NCBI RefSeq assembly: GCF_040370365.1
Contig: NZ_BAABWQ010000003.1
Location: 248,001-312,000, forward strand
Origin: Shimia sp040370365
GTDB lineage: Bacteria; Pseudomonadota; Alphaproteobacteria; Rhodobacterales; Rhodobacteraceae
Length of the DNA: 64,000 nucleotides
Direction: 5' to 3'
Shown here: positions 19,307 through 27,725 of the stretch, piece after piece
Layout: every line of letters begins with the position of its first letter
Position numbering within the stretch: position 1 is the first letter of the stretch
Notes under the pieces: generated by a model
What the model was told of the DNA's origin: nothing
The model's database searches: none
Seen by the model: only the letters and a program-made list of their open reading frames with translations
Program-made: the position numbers and the translations under genes

Positions 19307-20524
19307 ATGACCACAGGCAAAATGGCCTCGATACCGGCCCAAACATCTTATGATGTTGTCATCATTGGCGGTGCGATTATGGGGTCTGCGACCGCATGGT
19401 TTCTCGCCAACAACCCGGATTTTAATGGTTCGGTATTGGTGGTTGAGAAAGACACAACTTACGCGCACAGCTCAACCGCCCACACCAATTCTTGCATGCG
19501 GCAACAGTTTTCAAACACCTTGAACGTGCAGATATCTCAGTTTGCCGCAGACTTTGTGAAAAACCTCCGCCAGCACATGGGCGGGGATCCCCGCATACCT
19601 GACCTCACCATCCAAAACTTCGGCTACCTGTATCTGGCCGACACAGAGGCGACCGCACAACGATTGCGCGACAATCAGAAAATCCAAATTGCAGCTGGCG
19701 CGGGAACACAACTCTTGTCCCCTGAAGACATCGCGGCCCGCTATCCGTTCTACAGCCTTGAGGACATCTTGCTTGGGTCACTCAACACCAAAGACGAAGG
19801 CTATTGGGACGGCGGGGCGGTGTTTGACTGGCTGCGCCGTTCTGCCCGCGAGGGTGGCGTAGAATATGTGCACAGTGAAGTCGTGGACATGGCCCGAAAC
19901 GGCGACAAAATCACCTCCGTGACGCTTGCCACTGGAGAGGTGATATCTTGCGGACAGGTCGTAAACGCGTCCGGCCCACGCGCCGCGCGCACATCCGCGA
20001 TGGCGGGTATCTCGCTGCCGGTAGAGCCGCGCAAACGCTTCACATGGGTGTTCTCCGCCGAAACGCCGCTGCCGATGGAGCTGCCGTTGACCATTGATCC
20101 TTCTGGCGTGCATTTTCGCCAAGACGGGCCACAGACATACATGGCCGGTGCCGGCCCCGAAATCGACGTGCCGGTGGCCTTTGATGATTTCCACATGGAT
20201 CACAATAGGTGGCAAGACCATGTCTGGCCCATAATCGCCACACGCATTCCGCAATTTGAGGCCATCAAAGTTGTCGCCGAATGGGCTGGCCACTACGCCT
20301 TTAACACGCTCGATCAAAACGCAGTTCTTGGCCCCCACCCCGAGGTCACAAACTTTATCTTTCTCAACGGGTTTTCCGGACATGGGTTGCAACAAAGCCC
20401 AGCGATGGGCCGTGCAACCGCCGAATGGTTGACGTTTGGCGAATTCAGAACTCTGGACATGACGCCGTTTACATTCGAACGTGTGCGCGACAATGCCCCA
20501 ATCATCGAAAAGGCGGTAATCTAA
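19307..20524 (+). CDS. FAD-dependent oxidoreductase, DAO family
   Basis: The 405-residue protein has an N-terminal Rossmann FAD site, YDVVIIGGAIMGSATAWFLA, and a C-terminal DAO segment (FIFLNGFSGHGLQQSPAMGR) typical of sarcosine-oxidase-like and D-amino-acid-oxidase-like enzymes. It would oxidise an amine or a 2-hydroxyacid. The electron acceptor is unclear. The ATG at 19307 gives a short lead before the FAD site; a later ATG at 19322 is possible. Its stop overlaps the start of an HpcH/HpaI aldolase (TAATG), so the two are translationally coupled and probably act on one pathway. No specific substrate can be named. Confidence 0.8.
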   Translation: MTTGKMASIPAQTSYDVVIIGGAIMGSATAWFLANNPDFNGSVLVVEKDTTYAHSSTAHTNSCMRQQFSNTLNVQISQFAADFVKNLRQHMGGDPRIPDLTIQNFGYLYLADTEATAQRLRDNQKIQIAAGAGTQLLSPEDIAARYPFYSLEDILLGSLNTKDEGYWDGGAVFDWLRRSAREGGVEYVHSEVVDMARNGDKITSVTLATGEVISCGQVVNASGPRAARTSAMAGISLPVEPRKRFTWVFSAETPLPMELPLTIDPSGVHFRQDGPQTYMAGAGPEIDVPVAFDDFHMDHNRWQDHVWPIIATRIPQFEAIKVVAEWAGHYAFNTLDQNAVLGPHPEVTNFIFLNGFSGHGLQQSPAMGRATAEWLTFGEFRTLDMTPFTFERVRDNAPIIEKAVI

Positions 20525-21291
20525 TGGCGCACACCAACCCCTTCCTCGCCGCATTGCGCGAAGGCAAACCCCAAATTGGCCTTTGGGTGTCTTTGGGTGA
20601 TGCCTTGACCACCGAAGTTGTGGCCGGTGCCGGGTTTGATTGGCTGCTTCTTGATATGGAACACGGCGCCGGTGAAATCACCGATGTTCAGGCACAGCTT
20701 CAGGTGATCAAAGGCTACGAGAGCACTGCCATCGTGCGCCCGGACTGGAACGACCCGGTCAAGATCAAACGCCTGATGGATCTTGGCGCACCGGGGCTGT
20801 TGTTCCCGATGGTGAACACCGCGGAAGAGGCCGCCGCCGCGGTTGCCGCAACACGCTACCCACCAGAGGGAACACGTGGCTATGGCGGCACAACGCGCGC
20901 CACAAGTTTTGGCCGGGACAAAACCTACGTCGACACCATCGAAGACTCCACCGCGGTCCTCATTCAGGTAGAAACACTTCAGGCGCTGGACAATATTGAT
21001 GCGATCGCCTCTGTGGACGGCGTTGACGGGGTCTTCTTTGGCCCTTCTGACATCGCGTCGCAAATGGGATTGGTGGGCCAATCTGGCCATGATGATGTTT
21101 GGGCCAGAATTCTTCCGGCAGCGATGCGCCTGATTAGCAAGCGGATTCCGGTCGGCACGTTGGTGCGCGATGTGGAATTCGCGCGCCACCTCATCAAAGC
21201 CGGGTTCACTTTCGTCGCCTGCGGCTCTGACGCAGCGCTGCTCGCCAAAAGCGCGGATGCATTGCTTGCGGACATGACCGCGTCCGAATGA
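20524..21291 (+). CDS. HpcH/HpaI-family pyruvate aldolase
   Basis: This 255-residue class II aldolase TIM barrel contains family motifs GFDWLLLDMEHGAGE (catalytic base region), VRPDWNDP (the Arg that stabilises the pyruvate enolate), a metal-ligand Glu in QVETLQALDNI and Asp in FFGPSDIA. Members cleave 2-keto-4-hydroxyacids to pyruvate and an aldehyde, for example 4-hydroxy-2-oxoheptanedioate or 2-keto-3-deoxyglucarate. It is coupled to the preceding FAD oxidoreductase. A glycerate kinase gene diverges from the pair, which recalls the garL-garK logic of glucarate degradation (aldolase to tartronate semialdehyde to glycerate), but no tartronate-semialdehyde reductase is obvious besides the SDR. 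Confidence 0.88.
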   Translation: MAHTNPFLAALREGKPQIGLWVSLGDALTTEVVAGAGFDWLLLDMEHGAGEITDVQAQLQVIKGYESTAIVRPDWNDPVKIKRLMDLGAPGLLFPMVNTAEEAAAAVAATRYPPEGTRGYGGTTRATSFGRDKTYVDTIEDSTAVLIQVETLQALDNIDAIASVDGVDGVFFGPSDIASQMGLVGQSGHDDVWARILPAAMRLISKRIPVGTLVRDVEFARHLIKAGFTFVACGSDAALLAKSADALLADMTASE

Positions 21292-21370
21292 GCGCCTGCG
21301 GGCGTCCAAAAGAATGGCCCCGCACATCTCTGCACGAGGCCACCGCTGGGAGGAAACTTAACCCGATAGA

Positions 21371-22174
21371 TCAGCTGGCAGGAGGCGCCAGTTCGATATG
21401 GGTACGGCCATCCATATTCAGGCCATTGGGATCAAAGATCGACGGGAAGAACTCACGCACAAGCGCGTCGCGCAGACCACTGTCCACCGCCGCTTCCAAA
21501 GCCGCTTGGATCACCGGCGCCGTGTCGGTTTCGGCTGGGGACATAAACAATTGAAAGTCACCAGGGTAGACAAACAAAAGATCGGATTCTGCGGCCAAAT
21601 CTGGGTGTTGCGGTGCCTCAGCTTCAATCTCCATGATGCCACGAGAGAAGTAGTCAATGCCCCGGTTGCCCGCGCCCAGCATCTTGTAGATGTTGCGCCA
21701 TTCGCCATCCACTTCGCTCACCGTCAGCGCGTTTTCGTTCCAGACGCTCACGTCATACCAGCCTTTGCCAAAGCCACCGACCATACCGCTGCCTTGCAAG
21801 TCACCCAATGACGCCATCTCAGAGAAAGCCGCCTGATCACTCGGGCGAATAAAGAACACGCGCTTGCCAATCAGACCACCGGTCAGGTCAACTGGCACAA
21901 TCACCGCGTTGTCCAATGTCCGACGCCACAGCTTAAAGGTCACCATACCATCTTCGCCCTGTGACACCTGCGCATCAAAGCGGCGCGCTGGCACACCTTC
22001 CGCGATCTCGATGTTGGCCGTGTGACCCGCGGCTTCCAGCGACTGGGTCAACAACGCTTGCATGTATGCGGACATGGAATGCTCTGGCAGCTTCAGGCTG
22101 ATATCGTCCGCCAGCGCCACTGTTGCAGTCAGCGTCATGGCAACGGCTGTGGTTGCCCATTTTACAATCTTCAT
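21371..22174 (-). CDS. Periplasmic solute-binding protein, orphan
   Basis: The 267-residue product has a clear signal peptide (MKIVKWATTAVAMTLTATVALA) and a type II periplasmic-binding-protein pattern (SLKLPEHSMSAYMQALLTQS, VNL-type lobe, then LLFVYPGDFQLFMSPAETDT). It resembles SBP_bac_3-type or thiamine/amino-acid-like binding proteins at the fold level only. No permease or ATPase is near, so it may serve a distant transporter or act as a sensor. It converges on the aldolase gene. Function unknown beyond secretion. Confidence 0.6.
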   Translation of the reverse strand: MKIVKWATTAVAMTLTATVALADDISLKLPEHSMSAYMQALLTQSLEAAGHTANIEIAEGVPARRFDAQVSQGEDGMVTFKLWRRTLDNAVIVPVDLTGGLIGKRVFFIRPSDQAAFSEMASLGDLQGSGMVGGFGKGWYDVSVWNENALTVSEVDGEWRNIYKMLGAGNRGIDYFSRGIMEIEAEAPQHPDLAAESDLLFVYPGDFQLFMSPAETDTAPVIQAALEAAVDSGLRDALVREFFPSIFDPNGLNMDGRTHIELAPPAS

Positions 22175-22584
22175 TGCTTAGATCCTCAAAAGTAAAACTC
22201 TGAGGACAGAGGTAGAATTCAATCTTTAACGAGCCCCTACTGGACGCCCAAGGGGTCTGTTTTTCGACCAATCCGGTTAACGCGCGCGCAAAACTTGCGT
22301 TTTCATGTCGCCAACATGCATCTTCAAACCACCCCTCCACATGAAAAAAACTTCGCTAAATTAACAGCTTATTCGATGTTCTGCGCTGGATTGCCATCTC
22401 GAAAAACGGCGATTTGTGCAAAGAAATTGGTAAATGGTCGTCATTTGAGCATCACAACTTTCGTTATTTGTTTCGTCTTTCGACGCGCGGTTCATTAAAC
22501 TTGTCTCCAATATTCGTGCGACGGCCCCCGGAAACGCAACAGGGCGCACAAAGGCGCCCCATCAAACACGTTCTGCTTGGGCGG
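22175..22584. other. Intergenic region between the orphan binding protein and the chemoreceptor
   Basis: These 410 bp lie upstream of the binding-protein gene and downstream of the chemoreceptor gene. The only structure seen is a 6-bp stem (gggcgc 22542-22547, gcgccc 22554-22559), which is probably the chemoreceptor transcript end. The middle is A/T-rich and may contain the binding-protein promoter. No gene is supported. Confidence 0.4.
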
Positions 22585-24045
22585 TTAGGCGGCGCGAGTG
22601 CTGGCAAACATTTCAATGGGGGCCTCTTCTCCGGACACGCGCAGCTCAAAGCTTTGAACCATCTCAGAGACCTGATTGGTGTCGCGCTGCATTGAGGCCA
22701 CCGCAGCGGCGGTCTGCTCAACCATTGCTGCGTTTTGCTGTGTCACCCCATCCAAATGGGAAATCCCTTTGGAAATTTCGGTCAAACCCTCTGATTGCGA
22801 TCCGCCCGATTTCGCCACATCCGCGCTGAGATTGGCGACTCGTTCGACCCCAACCAGAATATCTTCCAACACACCGCCAGCTTGATCCACCAGCGCCACA
22901 CCACTTTCAACCTGCTCACCAGATTCCTTGATCAGCTCATTGATCTCTTTGGCGGCATCACCGGCCCGCTGGGCAAGCCCGCGCACTTCAGAGGCCACAA
23001 CCGCAAATCCACGTCCGGCTTCACCGGCCCGCGCGGCCTCCACACCTGCGTTCAGCGCCAACAAATTGGTCTGGAAGGCAATATCATCGATCACCGTGGT
23101 GATTTGTGAAATGCGCATCGAGCTCTCGGCAATCTCGCGCATCTTCCCCACAGTTTCAGACATCACCGCCTGACCGGTTTCAGCCTGCACATGGGTCTCG
23201 CGCATCATGGCGTCCGTGCGCTGCATCACCGCAGAGGCATCCTGAACACTTTCGCTGATCTCCGACAGGGACCGTGCGGTGCGCTCCAGTGTCGCCGCCT
23301 GCGTCTCCGTCCGATGCGCCAAGTCATTTGCACCGTCATTGACTTCCAACGCTGTCAGTTTCAGATCGTCGGTCGCATATTTGATCGCCTTGATCACAGA
23401 GCGCATGTTGCCCTGCAATCTGTTAAACGCCAACCGCACCCGCTCATAGGTCTCAGGGTACTGGCCCTCTTCGGGGGGCAAAATATCGGTTGAGAAATCC
23501 TTCTGCGCCATCCGCTCCATCGCCAATTCAAGCTCCGCAACAATCTCTTCTTGCACTGACCGCTTTGACGCAAGATGGCTCTCGATCACCACCCCCATGT
23601 CCAACTGAAATGCGCGCGCCAATAGCCCTACGTCACGCGCCACTTTCTTGCGGCCAAACATCACCCATGGCGTCCCTTTGGTCATCAAGGTCGTTTGCAC
23701 GTGGCACGCGGCGCGCGCATACCCCGCCAACACCACTTCCTGCGGCAGCTTCATTTGGTGAAAATAGGCATGTGCCAATTTCTTGGCGGAGGCCTCATAG
23801 CGTGCGTCCAACGCCCCGGTGAGCAAGTATTGCCAATGCTGAATCTGCGCCGCCTTGACACCTGCCAGTATCGCCAAGTCGCCAACGCCATCGCCCAGTT
23901 CCGCCTGCGCGATAACAAGCGCTTCAAATGGTGCAAACGCAGCATCCAACCAAGGCACAACTTTGGTTGCCAGACGTTTCAGATCGGCGCTGCTGTCTCC
24001 GTCAAAACCATAGTTTTTAACAAGCATCTCTAGCGCATTGACCAT
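22585..24045 (-). CDS. Soluble methyl-accepting chemotaxis protein with globin-like sensor domain
   Basis: The 486-residue cytosolic receptor has no transmembrane helix. The N-terminal ~160 residues look like a globin-coupled sensor (LTGALDARYEASAKKLAHAYFH and LPQEVVLAGYARAA match the E-F helix region of HemAT-like sensors). A HAMP-like linker follows, then the MCP signalling domain with a canonical hairpin tip DDIAFQTNLLALNAGVEAARAGE. The start at 24045 (MVNALEMLVK) has an AAGAGG site; an upstream in-frame ATG at 24063 lacks one. The proximal histidine is not clearly aligned, so oxygen/heme sensing is plausible but not assured. It stands alone, 32 kb from the che cluster. Confidence 0.85.
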   Translation of the reverse strand: MVNALEMLVKNYGFDGDSSADLKRLATKVVPWLDAAFAPFEALVIAQAELGDGVGDLAILAGVKAAQIQHWQYLLTGALDARYEASAKKLAHAYFHQMKLPQEVVLAGYARAACHVQTTLMTKGTPWVMFGRKKVARDVGLLARAFQLDMGVVIESHLASKRSVQEEIVAELELAMERMAQKDFSTDILPPEEGQYPETYERVRLAFNRLQGNMRSVIKAIKYATDDLKLTALEVNDGANDLAHRTETQAATLERTARSLSEISESVQDASAVMQRTDAMMRETHVQAETGQAVMSETVGKMREIAESSMRISQITTVIDDIAFQTNLLALNAGVEAARAGEAGRGFAVVASEVRGLAQRAGDAAKEINELIKESGEQVESGVALVDQAGGVLEDILVGVERVANLSADVAKSGGSQSEGLTEISKGISHLDGVTQQNAAMVEQTAAAVASMQRDTNQVSEMVQSFELRVSGEEAPIEMFASTRAA

Positions 24046-24209
24046 CTCGCAAAGCCTCTTCATGTCGACCGAATTTCAAGTTGAGTTAACCAATACTGCG
24101 ATCATAGTTAACGAAAGCCTTAACCCGCTCCAAAACGCAGCAGATAAAACGCTTTTTTTGCCCGGCCTCGCGCAGGTGCCTCTGCACCCCACACAACGGC
24201 CAAAACAAA

Positions 24210-24238
24210 GGGCGTGTCTGCTCTTACGCAGCACGCCC
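24210..24238 (-). terminator. Terminator of apbE
   Basis: Stems gggcgtg/cacgccc and ctgc/gcag (one bulged t) enclose a 6-nt loop. On the minus strand they are followed by CTTTGTTTTG, a T-rich run, so this fits an intrinsic terminator for the ApbE gene that ends at 24282. Confidence 0.75.
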
Positions 24239-24281
24239 CGAAGCCCCAATATCGGGCCTGAAATGTGTGTCTAGATTAGGC

Positions 24282-25175
24282 TCAGCTCAGCGCTTCAATC
24301 TTTGCCCCGGCAAACTGCGCCACCATCTCAGCACCAGCCGCCACATCCATCAGGCACAGCGCAGTGGACAGGCCATCTGCGATGGCAGCTGTTGGCGCCG
24401 ACACCGACGCCAGCGCGACAGCGCCTTCATTGCCGTCTGGACCAAAGATGTGCGCATCAGAGCCGGACAGCACAGTTGCCATAGGAGCAGAGGTGGCAAG
24501 CGCGCGATCAGACAGCTGAACCCGCTCAACAATCTCACCTGCGGGTGTGGACACACCAGCAACCCAAGCGGCACCATCCGCGCGGTGGCCCAACGCGGCA
24601 ACTTCGCCCATGTCCATCAACACATCGGTCAGCCCGGCATCTTTCAGGATCAGTACAACGCGGTCGGTCACATAGCCCTGCGCCACGCCGTTCAATGTCA
24701 GTGCCATACCTTCAGTGCCAAACCGCACTTCATCAGCATCAAACGCCACCGCATCCCAGCCAACCAAAGCTTTGGCTGCGTCCACGTTGCCTTGACCACC
24801 CTTGGCCAACCAAAGAGGCTGAACAGTTGCGTCAAAAGCGCCGCCACTGGCACGGTTCAGATCGTCGGCAATCGCCAAGACTTCAAGCATCTCCGCTGAT
24901 GGCGCTTTCAACACACCATCGCGGTTCAACGCCGTCAGTTCGCTGTCACGATACAAAGAGAAGATGCCTTCCAGACGATCTAGCTCAGCGGCGACTTGCG
25001 CAAAAACCGGTGCAGCCTGTGCATCGGTCATACCAACTATTTTCATCTGCGCCGGGGCGCCCAACGCAACACCGCTCCATGTGGCGGTTTCGGTCGCGGC
25101 CAAGGCCACGCCAGCAGGCAGCGCCGCGCTTGCGGCGGCGATGGTGAGGAAACGACGGCGATTGATGCGGGTCAT
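24282..25175 (-). CDS. apbE: FAD:protein FMN transferase ApbE
   Basis: This 297-residue periplasmic enzyme attaches FMN from FAD to a Thr/Ser of target proteins. The N-terminus MTRINRRRFLTIAAASAALP is a twin-arginine-type signal. Family motifs include FSLYRDSELTALNRDG, the nucleotide-binding region DVLMDMGEVAALG (ApbE usually ends such a stretch with the GGN pattern, here diverged to GEV) and ALATSAPMATVL. The C-terminal metal-site DGLSTALCLMD also fits. Targets such as Rnf/Nqr or flavin reductases are not in the window. The start at 25175 has a GGAG site. It is flanked by its own terminator, so it is likely a single-gene unit. Confidence 0.88.
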   Translation of the reverse strand: MTRINRRRFLTIAAASAALPAGVALAATETATWSGVALGAPAQMKIVGMTDAQAAPVFAQVAAELDRLEGIFSLYRDSELTALNRDGVLKAPSAEMLEVLAIADDLNRASGGAFDATVQPLWLAKGGQGNVDAAKALVGWDAVAFDADEVRFGTEGMALTLNGVAQGYVTDRVVLILKDAGLTDVLMDMGEVAALGHRADGAAWVAGVSTPAGEIVERVQLSDRALATSAPMATVLSGSDAHIFGPDGNEGAVALASVSAPTAAIADGLSTALCLMDVAAGAEMVAQFAGAKIEALS

Positions 25176-25346
25176 GACGGGCTCTCCAGCGTCTGAATGA
25201 ATACTCTGAGCCATGTAAGGCTGCGGGGGGCATATCACCCTGTGATCAGTTTTCCCAGCCCAGTTAGTGGCAAAAAACGCGTCGTGTGAATTTTACGCAG
25301 ACCATTCCTATTGAGGACGCGTTTGCAGGCAGGCGTTAACGAATTT

Positions 25347-25395
25347 GGGCACCTCTGCAAAACCGTCGCACTACCGACGTGATACAGATGTGCCC
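25347..25395 (-). terminator. Two-tier hairpin after the GH63-ABC operon
   Basis: An outer stem (gggcac 25347-25352 with gtgccc 25390-25395, extended by tctg 25354-25357/caga 25385-25388) encloses an inner stem cgtcg 25364-25368/cgacg 25375-25379. It lies 27 bp after the last gene of the sugar ABC operon and is followed on the minus strand by AAATTCG. It is probably the operon end, as terminator or 3' stabiliser. Confidence 0.6.
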
Positions 25396-25421
25396 AAAAC
25401 CTACGCTCTTAACCTTTGACT

Positions 25422-26477
25422 TTACAGCCGTTGACCATCCGCACCAAAGAAATGCACCAGCTCTTGCGGGAACATAAGCCCAACACGGTCGCCCACTTTT
25501 TGGTCCACATTTCCGCCGCTGATCCGCACGGTGATCTTATCTTCCTGTCCCACATCAAGGATCAGAAACGTGTCAGCACCAAGGTATTCAATCACCTCAA
25601 CCGTGCCATCACATTGCCCCGCACCGGCGTTGCAAATCTCGATATGTTCAGGCCGCACCCCAACCTTGGCCGCCGCACCAGTCAGGCCGAATGGGCCACT
25701 CCCGGACACCGCCAGCTGGTAGCTGTCATCACCCGGTTGCGCGGAACACTCCAGAATGTTCATCTTCGGGCTGCCAATGAACTGCGCCACGAAAAGATTC
25801 CCTGGCTTTTCATAGAGTTCTCTTGGTGTGCCCACCTGCGCGATGTGGCCATATTCCAGCACCACAATCCGGTCCGCCAACGTCATCGCCTCAACCTGAT
25901 CGTGCGTCACGTAGATCATTGTGCGCTTCAAGTCTTGGTGCAGTTTTGCGATCTCATAGCGCATCTCCACCCGCAACGCTGCGTCCAGATTGGACAGAGG
26001 CTCGTCAAAGAGAAACGCCGTGGGGTCGCGCACAATCGAGCGCCCAATCGCCACCCGTTGCCGCTGCCCACCAGACAGATCCTTGGGCCGGCGTTCCAGA
26101 TAGTCGGTCAACTTCAGGATTTCTGCCGCGTGCGACACCTGTCGGCTGATCTCGTCTTTGGCAACGCCCGCCACTTTAAGAGAAAATCCCATGTTTTCGG
26201 CCACAGTCAAATGCGGATAAAGCGCATAGGACTGAAACACCATGGTCAGCCCACGTTTGCTCGGCGGATGATCTGTGACATCGTTGCCGGCGATCTCCAG
26301 ACCGCCCCGGCTGATGTCTTCCAACCCGCCAATCATCCGCAGCAAAGTCGATTTGCCGCAGCCTGACGGGCCAACAAAGACCACAAATTCACCGTCCTGA
26401 ATCTCAAGATCAATGCCTTTGATGACCTGAATTTCACCAAACCACTTTTCGACCGCTTTTAGATTGATACTCCCCAT
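25422..26477 (-). CDS. Sugar ABC transporter ATP-binding protein (MalK/UgpC type)
   Basis: The 351-residue protein has Walker A GPSGCGKST (36-44), signature LSGGQ (134-138), Walker B FLFDEP with catalytic Glu159, and the H-loop in MIYVTHDQVEAMTLADRIV. The C-terminal regulatory TOBE domain is as in MalK-type ATPases (VGVRPEHIEI). It powers the importer encoded just upstream. The ATG at 26477 overlaps the stop of the GH63 hydrolase gene (TGATG), so the last two genes are coupled. The in-frame ATG at 26504 was rejected because it lies inside that coding sequence. Confidence 0.96.
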   Translation of the reverse strand: MGSINLKAVEKWFGEIQVIKGIDLEIQDGEFVVFVGPSGCGKSTLLRMIGGLEDISRGGLEIAGNDVTDHPPSKRGLTMVFQSYALYPHLTVAENMGFSLKVAGVAKDEISRQVSHAAEILKLTDYLERRPKDLSGGQRQRVAIGRSIVRDPTAFLFDEPLSNLDAALRVEMRYEIAKLHQDLKRTMIYVTHDQVEAMTLADRIVVLEYGHIAQVGTPRELYEKPGNLFVAQFIGSPKMNILECSAQPGDDSYQLAVSGSGPFGLTGAAAKVGVRPEHIEICNAGAGQCDGTVEVIEYLGADTFLILDVGQEDKITVRISGGNVDQKVGDRVGLMFPQELVHFFGADGQRL

Positions 26478-27721
26478 CAGTCCCTCCCTGCCCATGCCAG
26501 CCACACTGCCGCAGTCCAGGTGAACGTGCCACCGCCTGCTGCCTTACCGTTCATTGGATCAAAATACTCAGCAAAACCGTGCTCTTTGATGAGCCCGGCC
26601 GTCTTGTCAGCCAAAGCCTTGGCCTCCGTTTTGTGGCCCATGTCCTCCAGACCGATTCCGATCAACAGATTGACCACCGCCCAAGTTGGACCACGCCAGT
26701 AACGCCGCGCATCAAAGCTCTCCGCGTTCGGGTCATTGCTTGGCACCGGATAGGGCACCCGCGTCATCACATCACGCAGACGTGCCAGCATCTTGGCGTT
26801 TTCCACACCTGCAAACCAGCATAGGTAAGACGCGTTCGACAAACATCCGGCCCATTCTCCGCTCAGCACATCACGCGAGTCGTACCCGCCCAGTTCCTCA
26901 TTCCAGAGCGTCTCAGCCCCGGTCACCAACAACTCGATGCTGGCCGCAATGCCAGAGGTGTCTTCCCCCAAGGCCTCGCCAATCACCTGCAAGTCGCGCG
27001 CGGCGCGCAGAGTGGTGAAGGTCATTGTGGGATCCGCAACCCGGAACGGGCTTTCTGCCAACATGGCCGCTTGATCCCAATTCAGGCGCCGCCCCATCTG
27101 TACCAGCTTGATATAGCGGTCATAATCATACTTGGTTGGCCGGTCGTCACTGTTTACATGCGCTGTGTCACGGCGGGTATATTCCCCAACATCAGACGCA
27201 TCCATACGCGCCATGGTATTGTCCCAATCCGGTGCGTTGTCTCGCCCGGTCTCCCATGGATGGGTCGTGCACACTGCGCCACGATGCAGACGCCACCGCA
27301 TGATCCAGTTGTGCCATTTTACCATCTTGGGGTAGAGCGCAGCCAATCGCTCGCGTCCAACGCCCTTGTCTTGTTCCCACACGAACCGTGCCATGGTCGC
27401 AGCAATGGGGGGTTGGATGATCCCTGATGACGGGATCGGTCCTTCGCAGCCCCACACGTCCGGCCCGGGGAAATACCCCGGATCACTTTTGTGGAACAAG
27501 ATATGCGGCACCATACCGTCCGCCCATTGGCCTTTAAACAGCGTCTCGATCTCAACCCATGCGCGGTCCACATCAAACTGCGCAAAGCCCAAGGCAGCCA
27601 CGGCGCTGTCCCAATTCCATTGGTATGGGTAAAGCCCCGCTGTGGGCACGGTGTAGCCGCCCCGATCATTGGTGATCAGGATTTCACGTGCCTGTTCACT
27701 GATTGCGGTATTACTAGTCAT
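26477..27721 (-). CDS. GH63-type glycoside hydrolase, mannosylglycerate/glucosylglycerate hydrolase-like
   Basis: The 414-residue (alpha/alpha)6-barrel protein has no signal peptide and so acts in the cytoplasm on imported substrate. The motifs YPYQWNWDSA (31-40), HPWETGRDNAPDWD (154-167), YWRGPTWAVVN (341-351) and EYFDPMNG (385-392) are those of the bacterial GH63 subgroup with characterised mannosylglycerate and glucosylglycerate hydrolases. Asp in the second motif and Glu in the fourth are the likely acid/base residues. Products would be mannose or glucose plus glycerate. It is embedded in the ABC operon, 4 bp after a permease gene and coupled to the ATPase. Other GH63 substrates (kojibiose- or glucosylglycerol-like) remain possible. 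Confidence 0.8.
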   Translation of the reverse strand: MTSNTAISEQAREILITNDRGGYTVPTAGLYPYQWNWDSAVAALGFAQFDVDRAWVEIETLFKGQWADGMVPHILFHKSDPGYFPGPDVWGCEGPIPSSGIIQPPIAATMARFVWEQDKGVGRERLAALYPKMVKWHNWIMRWRLHRGAVCTTHPWETGRDNAPDWDNTMARMDASDVGEYTRRDTAHVNSDDRPTKYDYDRYIKLVQMGRRLNWDQAAMLAESPFRVADPTMTFTTLRAARDLQVIGEALGEDTSGIAASIELLVTGAETLWNEELGGYDSRDVLSGEWAGCLSNASYLCWFAGVENAKMLARLRDVMTRVPYPVPSNDPNAESFDARRYWRGPTWAVVNLLIGIGLEDMGHKTEAKALADKTAGLIKEHGFAEYFDPMNGKAAGGGTFTWTAAVWLAWAGRD

Positions 27722-27725
27722 CGTC

